From Pseudomonas sp. 102515 (GTDB lineage: Bacteria; Pseudomonadota; Gammaproteobacteria; Pseudomonadales; Pseudomonadaceae): 64,000 bases of DNA. The position numbers and the translations under genes were made by a program. Of the stretch, positions 32,421 to 41,053 are shown one piece after another; the stretch's first letter is position 1, and each line of letters opens with the position of its first letter. The stretch lies in contig NZ_JAVHTY010000002.1 in NCBI RefSeq assembly GCF_031085165.1, forward strand, positions 62,001-126,000, read 5' to 3'. The notes under the pieces were generated by a model. That model searched no databases. It had not been told where the DNA came from and was given only the letters and a program-made list of their open reading frames with translations.

Positions 32421-33050
32421 TCAGGCCGCGAACAGCTGGGCGAAGGCGCGCGCACGGCGCTCCACCTCGCCCGCGCTGGCGGCGGAAAACAGACTGTGGA
32501 CGACGGCGAGCAGATCGACGCCGTGGTCGAGCAGGTACGGGGCGTTGTCCAGGGTGACACCGCCGATGGCGCAGACCGGCCGGTTGAAGCGGCGGCGGGC
32601 CCGGTCGAGCAATTCCAGGGGCGCCGGCGGGGCATCCGGCTTGGTGCTGGACGCGAAGAAACGGCCGAAGGCCAGGTAGCTGACACCGGCCTGGGCTGCG
32701 GCCTCGGCCAATTCCAGACTGGCGTGGCAGGTGCCGCCGAGTACGGCGTCCGGGCCCAATTCGGCGCGGGCCTGGGCCAGGGAGCCGTCTTCCTGGCCCA
32801 GATGCAGGCCAACACCCAGCTGGCGGGCCAGGGCGAGGTCGTCATTGATGATCAGCTGGGCGCCATGCTGCCGGCACAGTTCGGCGAGGGCGGCGGCTTC
32901 GTCCTGGCGACGGCTGGCGTCATGCGACTTGTCGCGGTACTGCACCAGCCGGGCACCGCCCTGCAGGGCGGCCTCGACATAGGGCAGCAAGCGACCCTCG
33001 GCGAGCAGGGCGCTGTCGGTGATGGCATAGAGGCCGCGTAGCGGGCTCAT
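32421..33050 (-). CDS. thiE: Thiamine-phosphate synthase
   Basis: Joins the pyrimidine (HMP-PP) and thiazole phosphate moieties of thiamine. The 209-residue TIM barrel has VQYRDKS (phosphate and substrate-binding region), [17 protein letters not shown] and a C-terminal [19 protein letters not shown] phosphate-binding loop. The start overlaps the thiD stop by four bases (ATGA), so thiD-thiE are coupled. No TPP riboswitch was recognised upstream. Confidence 0.95.
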   Translation of the reverse strand: MSPLRGLYAITDSALLAEGRLLPYVEAALQGGARLVQYRDKSHDASRRQDEAAALAELCRQHGAQLIINDDLALARQLGVGLHLGQEDGSLAQARAELGPDAVLGGTCHASLELAEAAAQAGVSYLAFGRFFASSTKPDAPPAPLELLDRARRRFNRPVCAIGGVTLDNAPYLLDHGVDLLAVVHSLFSAASAGEVERRARAFAQLFAA

Positions 33051-33844
33051 GAGCAGAAATCCAGCGGCAGGCGGCGTGGCACGTACTGACCGCGCCCGGG
33101 GCGCTCGGCGTCCCTCAGGGTACGCCAGGTGTAATCCAGGGCGCTGCGCACCGCGCTGGGCAGGGCTTCGCCCAGGGCCAGGCGCCCGGCCAGGGTGCTG
33201 GCCAGGGTGCAGCCGGAGCCGTGGTAGCTGCCGGGCAGGCGCTGGCAGACGTGGGTCTCGCAGCCACCGGCGCGGTCATAGAGGCGGTTGTGCACCTCGT
33301 GTTCCTCGCCATGGCCGCCGGTGATAAGGAGGTGGGCGCAGAAGGGCAGCAGGCGCTCGGCGCACTGCTCCGGGGTGCCTTCGGGCAACTCGGCGAGGAT
33401 GCGCGCCTCGGGCAGGTTGGGAGTGGCGATGGTGGCGCGCGGCAGCAGCCGCTCGCGGATGGCGTAGCCGACCTCGTCCTTGCCCAGGGCGCCGCCGCCA
33501 CCGGCGCGCAGCACCGGATCGCAGACCAGGGGCACGCCGGGCAGGGCCTCCATGATCTCCAGCACCGTCTCGACCATCTCCACCGAACCGAGCATGCCCA
33601 GCTTGACCGCCGCCACCGGCAGGTCGGCGATGATCGCCCGGGCCTGGGCCAATACCCACTCGCGATCCAGCACCCGGAAGTCCAGCACGTCGACGGTGTC
33701 CTGCACGGTCAGCGCGGTGACCGCCGGGGCGGCGTGGCAGCCCTGGGCGATCAGGGCTTCGATGTCGGCCTGCAGTCCGGCGCCGCCACTCGGATCGTGG
33801 CCGGACAGGCAGAGGACGACGGGACGTTGGGGTTCGAGGGTCAT
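33047..33844 (-). CDS. thiD: Hydroxymethylpyrimidine/phosphomethylpyrimidine kinase
   Basis: Phosphorylates HMP and HMP-P for thiamine synthesis. The 265-residue ribokinase-fold protein has [18 protein letters not shown] at the substrate site, [18 protein letters not shown] and the anion-hole segment [16 protein letters not shown] with the catalytic region. The ATG at 33844 was chosen because the upstream open frame of 52 codons runs through the promoter region shared with the divergent ABC exporter genes. Confidence 0.95.
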   Translation of the reverse strand: MTLEPQRPVVLCLSGHDPSGGAGLQADIEALIAQGCHAAPAVTALTVQDTVDVLDFRVLDREWVLAQARAIIADLPVAAVKLGMLGSVEMVETVLEIMEALPGVPLVCDPVLRAGGGGALGKDEVGYAIRERLLPRATIATPNLPEARILAELPEGTPEQCAERLLPFCAHLLITGGHGEEHEVHNRLYDRAGGCETHVCQRLPGSYHGSGCTLASTLAGRLALGEALPSAVRSALDYTWRTLRDAERPGRGQYVPRRLPLDFCS

Positions 33845-34023
33845 GGACGTCAGCCTAGCAAGGGGAAAAGGGGCGCAGCGGCCGGGCGCCGCAGGGAGTG
33901 GCACCCTACAACGACCTCGCGCCCCGCGCCACCCGTTGACATGGGACCCGGATCGGGACGAAGGAACTCCGCTGCGGCTTGGGTAGCCGATATACTGCAC
34001 CTTTGCTCGGGATAGGCGGTTCT

Positions 34024-35757
34024 ATGGCGTTGTGGCGGTTGTTGCGTGATTTCTTCCTGCGCCAACGGCGTGCCTACGGGACTGCCATCCTCTGCCTGCT
34101 GGGCGTCGGTCTGCTCAACCTGACCCTGCCCTGGTGGATCGGCAAGGCCATCGACGCCCTGCGCGCCGGCGAGCTGGATCAGACCGGCCTGCTCTGGCGC
34201 GTCGCCCTGATCGTGGCGGTGGGCTGTGGCCTCTATGTGCTCCGCTATCAGTGGCGGGTGCGCCTGTTCGGCACCTCCTACCAGGTCGGCGTGGAGCTGC
34301 GCGATGCCTTCTTCGCCAAGCTGGCGCGCCTGGACCCTGGCTTCTTCCAGTCCAGCCGCACCGGAGATCTGCTGGCTCGCGCCACCCAGGACATCGACGC
34401 CGTGGAGACCGCGGCCGGTGAGGGCGTCTTGGCCAGTTTCGACGGCATGCTGACCCTGCTGCTGGTGCTGCTGGCCATGTTCATCGGCATCGACGCGCCC
34501 CTGGCCGCCCTGGCGCTGTTGCCCTTTCCCTTCATGGCCTGGGGTTTCTATCGCGTGGCGCGGCGGGTGCAGCAGCGCTTCGGCCTGGCGCTCGCCGGCT
34601 TTTCCGCCCTCAACGACCGCACCCAGGAAGCCTTGAGCGGCTTGCGCATGTTGCGCCAGCATGCCCTGATCGAAGCCGAGCTGGACGACTTCGACGCCCG
34701 CGCCCGCAGCGTGGCCAAGGCCGACTACCAGGTGCAGCGCACCGAGGCGCGCTACGAGCCGATCATCTTCGTCGCCCTGAGTCTCGCCACCCTGCTGACC
34801 CTGGTCATGGGCAGCTGGCGCTATCTCGACGGTCACATCACACTGGGCCAGTTGACCAGTTTCAGCCTTTATCTGGTGCAACTGATCTGGCCGATGTTCG
34901 CCATCGGCTGGTGCTTCAACCTGCTGCAGCGCGGTGAGGCGGGGGCACGCCGGCTGGAAGAGGTGTTCGCCGTCACCGAGCGCATCCGTGACGAGGGCAC
35001 CCAGACGCCGCCGGACCAGGCCGATCTGTCGGTCTACATCCCGGCCTTCACCTATCCCCAGGCGCGTCAGCCGGCCTTGCAGGACGTGGTCATCGACCTG
35101 CCCGCCGGCGATACCCTGGGCATCGTCGGCGCCACCGGCAGCGGCAAGAGCACCTTGCTGCGCCTGTTGCTGCGCCAGTTTCCGCTGGAACAGGGCTGCA
35201 TCCGCCTGGGCGGGGTGCCGCTGGAGGAGTATCGGCTGGGCGACCTGCGCGCCCAATTCGCCTATGTACCCCAGGATCCCTTCCTGTTCGCCCGTACCCT
35301 GGGCGAGAACGTCGCCCTCAGTCGCCCGGATGCCACGGCCGGGGAGATCCACGAAGCCCTCGACGCCGCCGCCTTCGGGACCGATCTGGCGGCGCTGCCA
35401 CAAGGGTTGGATACCCCGGTGGGCGAGCGCGGGCTGACCCTCTCCGGCGGCCAGCGCCAACGGGTGGCCCTGGCGCGGGCGCTGCTCTCGCCCGCGCCCA
35501 TCCTGCTGCTGGACGACACCCTGTCGGCGGTGGATACCGCCACCGAAGCCCGCTTGCTGAAGACGCTGGCCGGGCTGCAGGGGCGTACCACCCTGATCGT
35601 CAGCCACCGTCTCTCCGCCGTGCAGCAGGCCGACGAGATCATCGTGCTCGACCAGGGCAGCCTGGTGGAGCGAGGTCGTCACGGCGAGCTGCTCGCCGCG
35701 GGCGGCCTCTATGCCCGACTCTGGAATCTGCAGCAGGCGGAGGAGGCCGGCCAATGA
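34024..35757 (+). CDS. ABC exporter half-transporter, MdlA-like
   Basis: A 577-residue type IV (MsbA-fold) half-transporter: six membrane helices (about 1-300) and one nucleotide-binding domain. The NBD has Walker A GATGSGKST, the intact signature LSGGQRQRVALARAL and Walker B ILLLDDTLSAVD. An aspartate stands where the catalytic glutamate normally is, so this half carries a degenerate ATP site, as in other heterodimeric exporters. It overlaps the next gene (ATGA), its obvious partner. It resembles E. coli MdlA; the substrate is unknown. Confidence 0.9.
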   Translation: MALWRLLRDFFLRQRRAYGTAILCLLGVGLLNLTLPWWIGKAIDALRAGELDQTGLLWRVALIVAVGCGLYVLRYQWRVRLFGTSYQVGVELRDAFFAKLARLDPGFFQSSRTGDLLARATQDIDAVETAAGEGVLASFDGMLTLLLVLLAMFIGIDAPLAALALLPFPFMAWGFYRVARRVQQRFGLALAGFSALNDRTQEALSGLRMLRQHALIEAELDDFDARARSVAKADYQVQRTEARYEPIIFVALSLATLLTLVMGSWRYLDGHITLGQLTSFSLYLVQLIWPMFAIGWCFNLLQRGEAGARRLEEVFAVTERIRDEGTQTPPDQADLSVYIPAFTYPQARQPALQDVVIDLPAGDTLGIVGATGSGKSTLLRLLLRQFPLEQGCIRLGGVPLEEYRLGDLRAQFAYVPQDPFLFARTLGENVALSRPDATAGEIHEALDAAAFGTDLAALPQGLDTPVGERGLTLSGGQRQRVALARALLSPAPILLLDDTLSAVDTATEARLLKTLAGLQGRTTLIVSHRLSAVQQADEIIVLDQGSLVERGRHGELLAAGGLYARLWNLQQAEEAGQ

Positions 35758-37499
35758 CCAGGACGCGCGTGCTTTCCCTGCTGCTCAAGCCGGTACTGGC
35801 CAATCCGCGCAAGCTGGCCGGCACCCTGGCGATCCTGGTCGTGGCGACCCTGTTCGATGTGCTGGGGCCCTGGCTGACCAAGCACTATCTGGACAACTAC
35901 CTGGTGCCCCACGACCTGCGCCTCTGGCCGCTGGTGGGCCTGGTGGCGGCCTATGTGGTCTCCCAGGGCCTGGCCGCCTACGGTCGCTACCTGCAATCGC
36001 TGAGATTCGCCGAGATCGCCATGGACGTGGTGCTCCTGCAGCGGCGCCGGCTGTTCCGCCACGTGCTGAGCCTGCCGCAGAGTTTCCATGACCGCACCGC
36101 CACCGGCGAACTGGTGGCGCGGGTCACCAACGACACCGATGCCCTGCGTGAACTCTATGTGGCCTTTCTCGGCAACATGGTCGGCAACATCGTGCTGCTG
36201 ATCGGCATTTTGGTGGCCATGGCCCTGCTCGACGTACGGCTGATGGCCATCGCTGTGCTGCTGATTCCGGCGGCGTTATTGATCGTCTGGGCCTACCAGC
36301 GATACAGCGGGGCGGCGGCCATGGAGGTGCGGATGCTGCGCGCCGAGCAGAGCGCGCGGCTGGGCGAGGCCATCGGCGGCATGGGCCTGTTGCAGGCCTT
36401 CAACCAGACCGAGCGCTTCCGCCAGGATTTCCAGCGCCTCAACCAGGCGCAGTACGGCGCCCGCATGCGCACCATCCGCGTCTCCGGTCTCTTGCTGCGT
36501 TCGGCGCTGGATCTGGTCAGCGTGGCGGTGCTGGCGGTGCTGCTGCTGGTCTATGGTATGGGCCATCTGCAGGGCGGCGCCGAGATCGGCGTGCTCTATG
36601 CCTTCGTCACCTACCTGGGGCGGGTGACCGAGCCGCTGATGGACATCACCCAGAGATTCAACCTGTTCCAGCAGGCCACGGTGGCCGGTACCCGGTTGCT
36701 GCACCTGCTGGAAGAGAAGCCGGCGCTGAGTGGCGAGGATGACCGCGCCATCGCGACCGCGCACTTCCACCTCGACGCGGTGCGCTTCCGCCACGCCGGC
36801 GCGGGCCACGACACCCTGCACGGCATCGACCTGGACATCGCCCCGGGCACCTTTCTCGGTATCGTCGGCCCCACCGGCAGCGGCAAGTCGACGCTGCTCG
36901 ACCTGCTCGCCGGGCTGCAACCGGTCACCGGCGGCCACCTCTGCCTGGACGGTCGCGAACTGGGCAGCCTGACCCCGGAGGTGCTGGGCGCCGCCCTGGC
37001 CAGCGTGCCCCAGGAGCCCTTCATCCGTTCCAGCAGCCTGAGGGACAACCTCCTGCTGGGCAGCCAGGTGCCGGATGCACGCCTGCGCGAGGCCCTGGCC
37101 GCCGCCCATATGGACGACCTGGTGGCGCGCCTGCCGGAAGGCCTGGATACCCTGCTGGGCGAGCGCGGCTTCACCCTGTCCACCGGCGAGCGGCAGCTCT
37201 TGGCGCTGGCCCGGGCGCTGCTGCGCGAACCCAAGGTGCTGCTGCTCGACGAGGCCACCGCCAGCATCGACAGCGCCACCGAGGCGCGGCTGCAGGGGGC
37301 GCTGGACGAGTTGCGCGGCCAGGTCACCCTGATCGTGGTGGCGCACCGCCTGTCCACCATCCGCCATGCCGACCGCATCCTGGTGCTGCGCGATGGCCGC
37401 AAGGTGGAGGAGGGCAGTCACGAGGCCTTGCTGCAGCGGCCCGACGGGCACTACCGGCGCCTGTGGGAGCAGCATGCCCAGGGTGACAAACCCCTATGA
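35754..37499 (+). CDS. ABC exporter half-transporter, MdlB-like
   Basis: A 581-residue partner half-transporter with six membrane helices and an NBD. Walker A is GPTGSGKST, the signature is [15 protein letters not shown], Walker B is [12 protein letters not shown] with the catalytic glutamate present, and the switch histidine is in VVAHRLSTI. The complete Walker B and the altered signature (T for the second G) complement the degenerate first subunit, indicating an asymmetric heterodimer. The start overlaps the upstream gene. Confidence 0.9.
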   Translation: MTRTRVLSLLLKPVLANPRKLAGTLAILVVATLFDVLGPWLTKHYLDNYLVPHDLRLWPLVGLVAAYVVSQGLAAYGRYLQSLRFAEIAMDVVLLQRRRLFRHVLSLPQSFHDRTATGELVARVTNDTDALRELYVAFLGNMVGNIVLLIGILVAMALLDVRLMAIAVLLIPAALLIVWAYQRYSGAAAMEVRMLRAEQSARLGEAIGGMGLLQAFNQTERFRQDFQRLNQAQYGARMRTIRVSGLLLRSALDLVSVAVLAVLLLVYGMGHLQGGAEIGVLYAFVTYLGRVTEPLMDITQRFNLFQQATVAGTRLLHLLEEKPALSGEDDRAIATAHFHLDAVRFRHAGAGHDTLHGIDLDIAPGTFLGIVGPTGSGKSTLLDLLAGLQPVTGGHLCLDGRELGSLTPEVLGAALASVPQEPFIRSSSLRDNLLLGSQVPDARLREALAAAHMDDLVARLPEGLDTLLGERGFTLSTGERQLLALARALLREPKVLLLDEATASIDSATEARLQGALDELRGQVTLIVVAHRLSTIRHADRILVLRDGRKVEEGSHEALLQRPDGHYRRLWEQHAQGDKPL

Positions 37500-37571
37500 G
37501 CCGTCACAGCCGTTGTCACCCAGGGGTGTTAGGGTGTCAGCTATAGCCAGCGCCCCAACAAGGAAACCTGC

Positions 37572-39044
37572 ATGACCTCCGTATCCGAGGATTTCACCGC
37601 CGTTGCCACCGCCAGCGAGGCGGTCGACCGTCTTGCGGCTCTGCACGACGAGGCTACCCAGGCCCTGGGTGCCGCCCTCAAGCGCTATCTCAAGGATCGC
37701 GTCGAGCCCAGCGCGGCCGAGCGCGAGCTGTTCCGCTACCCCGAGATTCGCATCCGCTATCGCGCCCCCGGCGTGCCGCCGGCCACCACCCGCGCCTACG
37801 CCAAGATCCAGTTGCCCGGCACCTACGTGGCCACCGTGACCCATCCGGCGGCCTTTCGCGGCTATCTGCTGGAGCAGCTCGAGCCGCTGATGCGCGACTA
37901 CGACCTCCAGGTCGAGATCGGTCGCAGTCGCCAGGACATCCCCTATCCCTACGTGGTGGAGCAGGGCGACGAACTGGCCGGCAGCGGCGTGACCGCCGCC
38001 GAGCTGGCGCGGGTCTTTCCCAGTACCGATCTCTCCGCCGCCCACGACGACATCGCCGACGGGCACTATGACTGGGAGCGCATCGATCCGCTGCCGCTGG
38101 CGCTGTTCGATGCCGCCCGCACCGACTTCTCGCTGCGCCGTATCGTCCACTACACCGGCAGCGACTGGCGCCACGTGCAGCCCTGGATCCTGCTGACCAA
38201 CTACCATCGCTACGTCGACCAGTTCATCCAGCACGGCCTGGAACAGCTGCGCAGCGATCCGCGCTTCGAGCGCCTGGTGTTGCCGGGCAACGTCATCATC
38301 GAGCGCGACATGGATCCCACCGAGGCCCAGGCGGTCATCGCCGCCATCGCCTGGCACCGCTTCCAGATGCCGGCCTACCACCTGATCGCCGGCGACGGCC
38401 ATGGCGTCACCCTGGTCAACATCGGCGTCGGCCCGTCCAACGCCAAGAACATCACCGACCACCTGGCGGTGCTGCGCCCGCACTGCTGGTTGATGATCGG
38501 CCACTGCGGCGGCCTGCGGCAGTCGCAGACCATCGGCGACTATGTGCTGGCCCACGCCTACATGAGACGCGACGGCATCCTCGACCGCGTGGTGCCGCCG
38601 CACATTCCCATCCCGGCCCTGGCCGAGGTGCAGGTGGCGCTGCAGGAAGCCGCCGCCAGCGTCACCGGCGAACGCGGCGAGGCGCTCAAGCGCCGCCTGC
38701 GCACCGGCACCGTGCTGACCTACGACGACCGCAACTGGGAGCTGCGCTGGGCCCAGGAACGCCCGCTGATCAACCTGGCGCGTGCCGTGGCGGTGGACAT
38801 GGAAAGCGGCACCATCGCCGCCCAGGGCTATCGCCTGCGGGTGCCCTATGGCACCTTGCTGTGCGTGTCCGACAAGCCCCTGCACAGCGAGATCAAGTTG
38901 CCGGGCTCGGCCAACGCCTTCTATGCCCGCGCGGTGAGTCAGCACCTGGCCATCGGCATCGCCGCCCTGGACCAGCTGCGCACCCAGCTCGACTCCCTGC
39001 ACTCGCGCAAGCTGCGCAGCTTCGACGAGCCGCCGTTCCGGTAA
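37572..39044 (+). CDS. amn: AMP nucleosidase
   Basis: Hydrolyses AMP to adenine and ribose-5-phosphate. The 490-residue product has the family's N-terminal AMN domain (about 1-180). The C-terminal nucleoside-phosphorylase-like domain (about 220-470) shows VTLVNIGVGPSNAKNITDHLAVLRP, MIGHCGGLR and the VDMESGTIAAQGYRL segment that recognises the ribose. A short gap of 72 bases follows the ABC genes. Downstream lies a cluster of intergenic repeats. Confidence 0.95.
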   Translation: MTSVSEDFTAVATASEAVDRLAALHDEATQALGAALKRYLKDRVEPSAAERELFRYPEIRIRYRAPGVPPATTRAYAKIQLPGTYVATVTHPAAFRGYLLEQLEPLMRDYDLQVEIGRSRQDIPYPYVVEQGDELAGSGVTAAELARVFPSTDLSAAHDDIADGHYDWERIDPLPLALFDAARTDFSLRRIVHYTGSDWRHVQPWILLTNYHRYVDQFIQHGLEQLRSDPRFERLVLPGNVIIERDMDPTEAQAVIAAIAWHRFQMPAYHLIAGDGHGVTLVNIGVGPSNAKNITDHLAVLRPHCWLMIGHCGGLRQSQTIGDYVLAHAYMRRDGILDRVVPPHIPIPALAEVQVALQEAAASVTGERGEALKRRLRTGTVLTYDDRNWELRWAQERPLINLARAVAVDMESGTIAAQGYRLRVPYGTLLCVSDKPLHSEIKLPGSANAFYARAVSQHLAIGIAALDQLRTQLDSLHSRKLRSFDEPPFR

Positions 39045-39057
39045 GGCGTTGGACGTA

Positions 39058-39089
39058 TTGGGCTTCGCTGCGCTCAACCCAACCTACGG
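39058..39089 (+). repeat. Partial copy of the 24288-24381 element
   Basis: A 32-bp stretch (begins TTGGGCTTCGCTGCGCTCAA, ends CCTACGG) identical to 24352-24383, the right half of the palindromic element near lnt. It is the first of three unrelated repeats in the amn-speC gap (39045-39708), which holds no convincing protein gene apart from the leader frame noted below. Confidence 0.7.
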
Positions 39090-39136
39090 ACGGCGATGAG
39101 CCTAGATCGATTGGTTTCACAGTCGCTCGGATGGCT

Positions 39137-39157
39137 CCCTCTCCCGCTGGGAGAGGG
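39137..39157. repeat. Short palindrome in the amn-speC gap
   Basis: Perfect 9-bp arms CCCTCTCCC / GGGAGAGGG with a 3-base loop followed by CTGGGGTG. The sequence family is related in style to the palindrome at 11572-11617. Confidence 0.6.
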
Positions 39158-39230
39158 CTGGGGTGCCCTTGCAGCGAATGCCTCCGTGGAAAAGGCTGCG
39201 CCGTTTTCCACGCTACGGTGATAAGGGACT

Positions 39231-39306
39231 GATCGCGGCCATGGCGGTCCGCCGATGCGGTCGCTCCTACGGTATCGGACCTGTAGGAGCGGCCCATGGC
39301 CGCGAT
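39231..39306. repeat. REP-like nested palindrome
   Basis: Outer perfect 13-bp arms ATCGCGGCCATGG (39232-39244) and CCATGGCCGCGAT (39294-39306). Inner 9-bp arms CGCTCCTAC (39262-39270) and GTAGGAGCG (39283-39291). The GTAGGAGCGG-type core is common among Pseudomonas extragenic palindromes. Confidence 0.7.
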
Positions 39307-39478
39307 AGTACAGCGCCATCGTCAAGGCCCGACGATGGCGTTATCCGGCACCTTGATTCCCCGTCGGAAACCCCCTGTCATCGCCCCTCCGGAACATCTC
39401 GCCGTCCGGTCCGGTCGGTTGCAGGAGTGGGGGTGAGTTCGCACACGTCACCGTTCGGTAAAGATCACGGATTTAACA

Positions 39479-39507
39479 TTGATCTCTGGGACGTCTGGCC
39501 CTAAAGT
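39479..39507 (+). promoter_or_regulatory. Putative promoter upstream of the speC leader unit
   Basis: TTGATC (39479-39484), 17 bases, TAAAGT (39502-39507): four of six matches in each box at optimal spacing. The expected start near 39514 is about 90 bases before a strong intrinsic terminator and about 195 bases before the speC start codon. Confidence 0.5.
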
Positions 39508-39523
39508 TCGCGCCCGAACGTCC

Positions 39524-39628
39524 ATGCTGGAAACGATCCATCCGGCTCAAGTACCGACGACGAGACAGCGAGGTCAACGCCAGTACGCGTTGACCTTTTT
39601 GCTTTCGGCGATGTGCCTTGGGAAGTAG
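39524..39628 (+). other. Candidate 34-codon leader reading frame upstream of speC
   Basis: ATG at 39524 to TAG at 39626-39628, beginning MLETIHPAQV. It runs right through the terminator hairpin at 39572-39601, so a translating ribosome would disrupt the hairpin. No Shine-Dalgarno sequence is visible before the ATG. It may be a chance frame and the transcript a non-coding RNA. Confidence 0.3.
39572..39601 (+). terminator. Intrinsic terminator 107 bases upstream of speC
   Basis: Stem GGTCAACGC / GCGTTGACC with a 6-base loop, followed by TTTTTG. It points towards speC and lies between the putative promoter at 39479 and the gene. It ends either a separate small RNA of about 90 bases or an attenuated leader. 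Confidence 0.8.
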
Positions 39629-39708
39629 GCGAACCAAAGTGGGGAAACGGATTAGGCGTTCAGAACACCCCTTCCTTCAATTTGTTCTGCCCATCGGGAG
39701 CCCGACGC

Positions 39709-40872
39709 ATGTCCATCAAGGTCGAAGATTACTATTCTCGCGAAACCTTCCAGAAGATGAAGGCCTTCGCCGACCAGCAGGAAACCCCCTTCGTCGTCAT
39801 CGACACCGCCACCATCGCGCGGGCCTATGACGATCTCGTTGGCAACTTCCCGTTCGCCAAGATCTACTACGCGGTCAAGGCCAACCCGGCCATCGAGATC
39901 ACCGAGCTGCTGCGTGACAAGGGCTCCAACTTCGACATCGCTTCCATCTACGAGCTGGACAAGGTGCTGTCCACCGGTGTCGGCCCGGAGCGCATCAGCT
40001 ACGGCAACACCATCAAGAAATCCAAGGACATCCGCTACTTCTACGAGAAGGGCGTGCGCATGTTCGCCACCGACTCCGAGGCCGACCTGCGCAACATCGC
40101 CAAGGCCGCTCCGGGCTCGCGCATCTACGTGCGGATCCTCACCGAGGGCTCCAACTCGGCCGACTGGCCGCTGTCGCGCAAGTTCGGCTGCCAGCCCGAC
40201 ATGGCCCTGGACCTGCTGATCCTGGCCCGTCAGCTGGGTCTGGAGCCCTATGGTATTTCCTTCCATGTCGGCAGCCAGCAGCGCGACATCGACGTCTGGG
40301 ACGCCGCCATCGCCAAGGTCAAGGTGATCTTCGAGCGTCTCAAGGAAGAAGACGGCATCACCCTGAAGATGATCAACATGGGTGGTGGCTTCCCAGCCAA
40401 CTACATCCATCGCACCAACAGCCTGGAGACCTATGCCGAGGAGATCATTCGCTTCCTCAAGGAAGACTTCGGCGACGAATTGCCGGAAATCATCCTGGAA
40501 CCGGGCCGTTCGCTGATCTCCAACGCCGGTATCCTGGTCAGTGAAGTGGTGCTGGTGGCGCGCAAGTCGCGCACCGCCGTGGAGCGCTGGGTCTATACCG
40601 ACGTCGGCAAGTTCTCCGGCCTGATCGAAACCATGGACGAGTCCATCAAGTTCCCGATCTGGACCGAGAAGAAGGGCGAGATGGAAGAGGTGGTGATCGC
40701 CGGTCCGACCTGCGACAGCGCCGATATCATGTACGAGCACTACAAGTACGGCCTGCCGCTGAACCTGGCCAGCGGTGACCGCCTGTACTGGCTGTCCACC
40801 GGTGCCTACACCACCAGCTACAGCGCGGTGGAATTCAACGGCTTCCCGCCGCTGAAGGCCTTCTACCTCTAA
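39709..40872 (+). CDS. speC: Ornithine decarboxylase (fold type III, eukaryotic-like)
   Basis: Decarboxylates ornithine to putrescine, the entry to polyamine synthesis. The 387-residue product is an alanine-racemase-fold PLP enzyme with the PLP lysine K57 in YAVKANP. It has the phosphate-binding GGGF segment (INMGGGFPANY), EPGRSLISNAG, and the catalytic cysteine motif GPTCDSAD near the C-terminus. This is the short class found in Pseudomonas, not the 700-residue E. coli SpeC/SpeF class. A lysine/ornithine dual activity cannot be excluded. The ATG at 39709 has GGGAG upstream. Confidence 0.92.
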   Translation: MSIKVEDYYSRETFQKMKAFADQQETPFVVIDTATIARAYDDLVGNFPFAKIYYAVKANPAIEITELLRDKGSNFDIASIYELDKVLSTGVGPERISYGNTIKKSKDIRYFYEKGVRMFATDSEADLRNIAKAAPGSRIYVRILTEGSNSADWPLSRKFGCQPDMALDLLILARQLGLEPYGISFHVGSQQRDIDVWDAAIAKVKVIFERLKEEDGITLKMINMGGGFPANYIHRTNSLETYAEEIIRFLKEDFGDELPEIILEPGRSLISNAGILVSEVVLVARKSRTAVERWVYTDVGKFSGLIETMDESIKFPIWTEKKGEMEEVVIAGPTCDSADIMYEHYKYGLPLNLASGDRLYWLSTGAYTTSYSAVEFNGFPPLKAFYL

Positions 40873-40891
40873 GGTCCTTCCGCGTCGATCG

Positions 40892-40924
40892 AGCCCGCGC
40901 CCCGCCAGGGACGCGGGCTTTTTC
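40892..40924 (+). terminator. Intrinsic terminator after speC
   Basis: Stem GCCCGCG / CGCGGGC with a 12-base loop, followed by five Ts, about 20 bases after the speC stop. Confidence 0.85.
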
Positions 40925-40963
40925 ATGCCTGTCGAAAAGCGCTGTGTCAGGCGGTTTTCCAGA

Positions 40964-41013
40964 TTGTTAAGAATAATTTACATTCGCTATGGATTTGATA
41001 ATCGTTTGCAAAT
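40964..41013 (+). promoter_or_regulatory. Promoter and Fur-box-like site of the piuA-type receptor gene
   Basis: An AT-rich block, unusual for this DNA, contains TTGTTA (40964-40969), an 18-base spacer and TATGGA (40988-40993). It overlaps the imperfect dyad ATTTGATAATCG...GCAAAT at 40993-41013, whose GATAAT core resembles a Fur box. Iron repression is expected for this gene type. Confidence 0.55.
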
Positions 41014-41053
41014 AGAATCGCGCCGCATTCACATAAGGAGGCGGCCCGCCATC

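Noticed and set aside
32401-34023. Search for a TPP riboswitch upstream of thiD-thiE
   Set aside because: No THI-box-like sequence (CUGAGA...ACCUGA) was seen before thiD in the 180-base gap to the ABC genes.
39163-39504. 113-codon frame on the plus strand before speC
   Set aside because: It covers the REP-like palindrome and the promoter region and has no ribosome site or protein-like composition.
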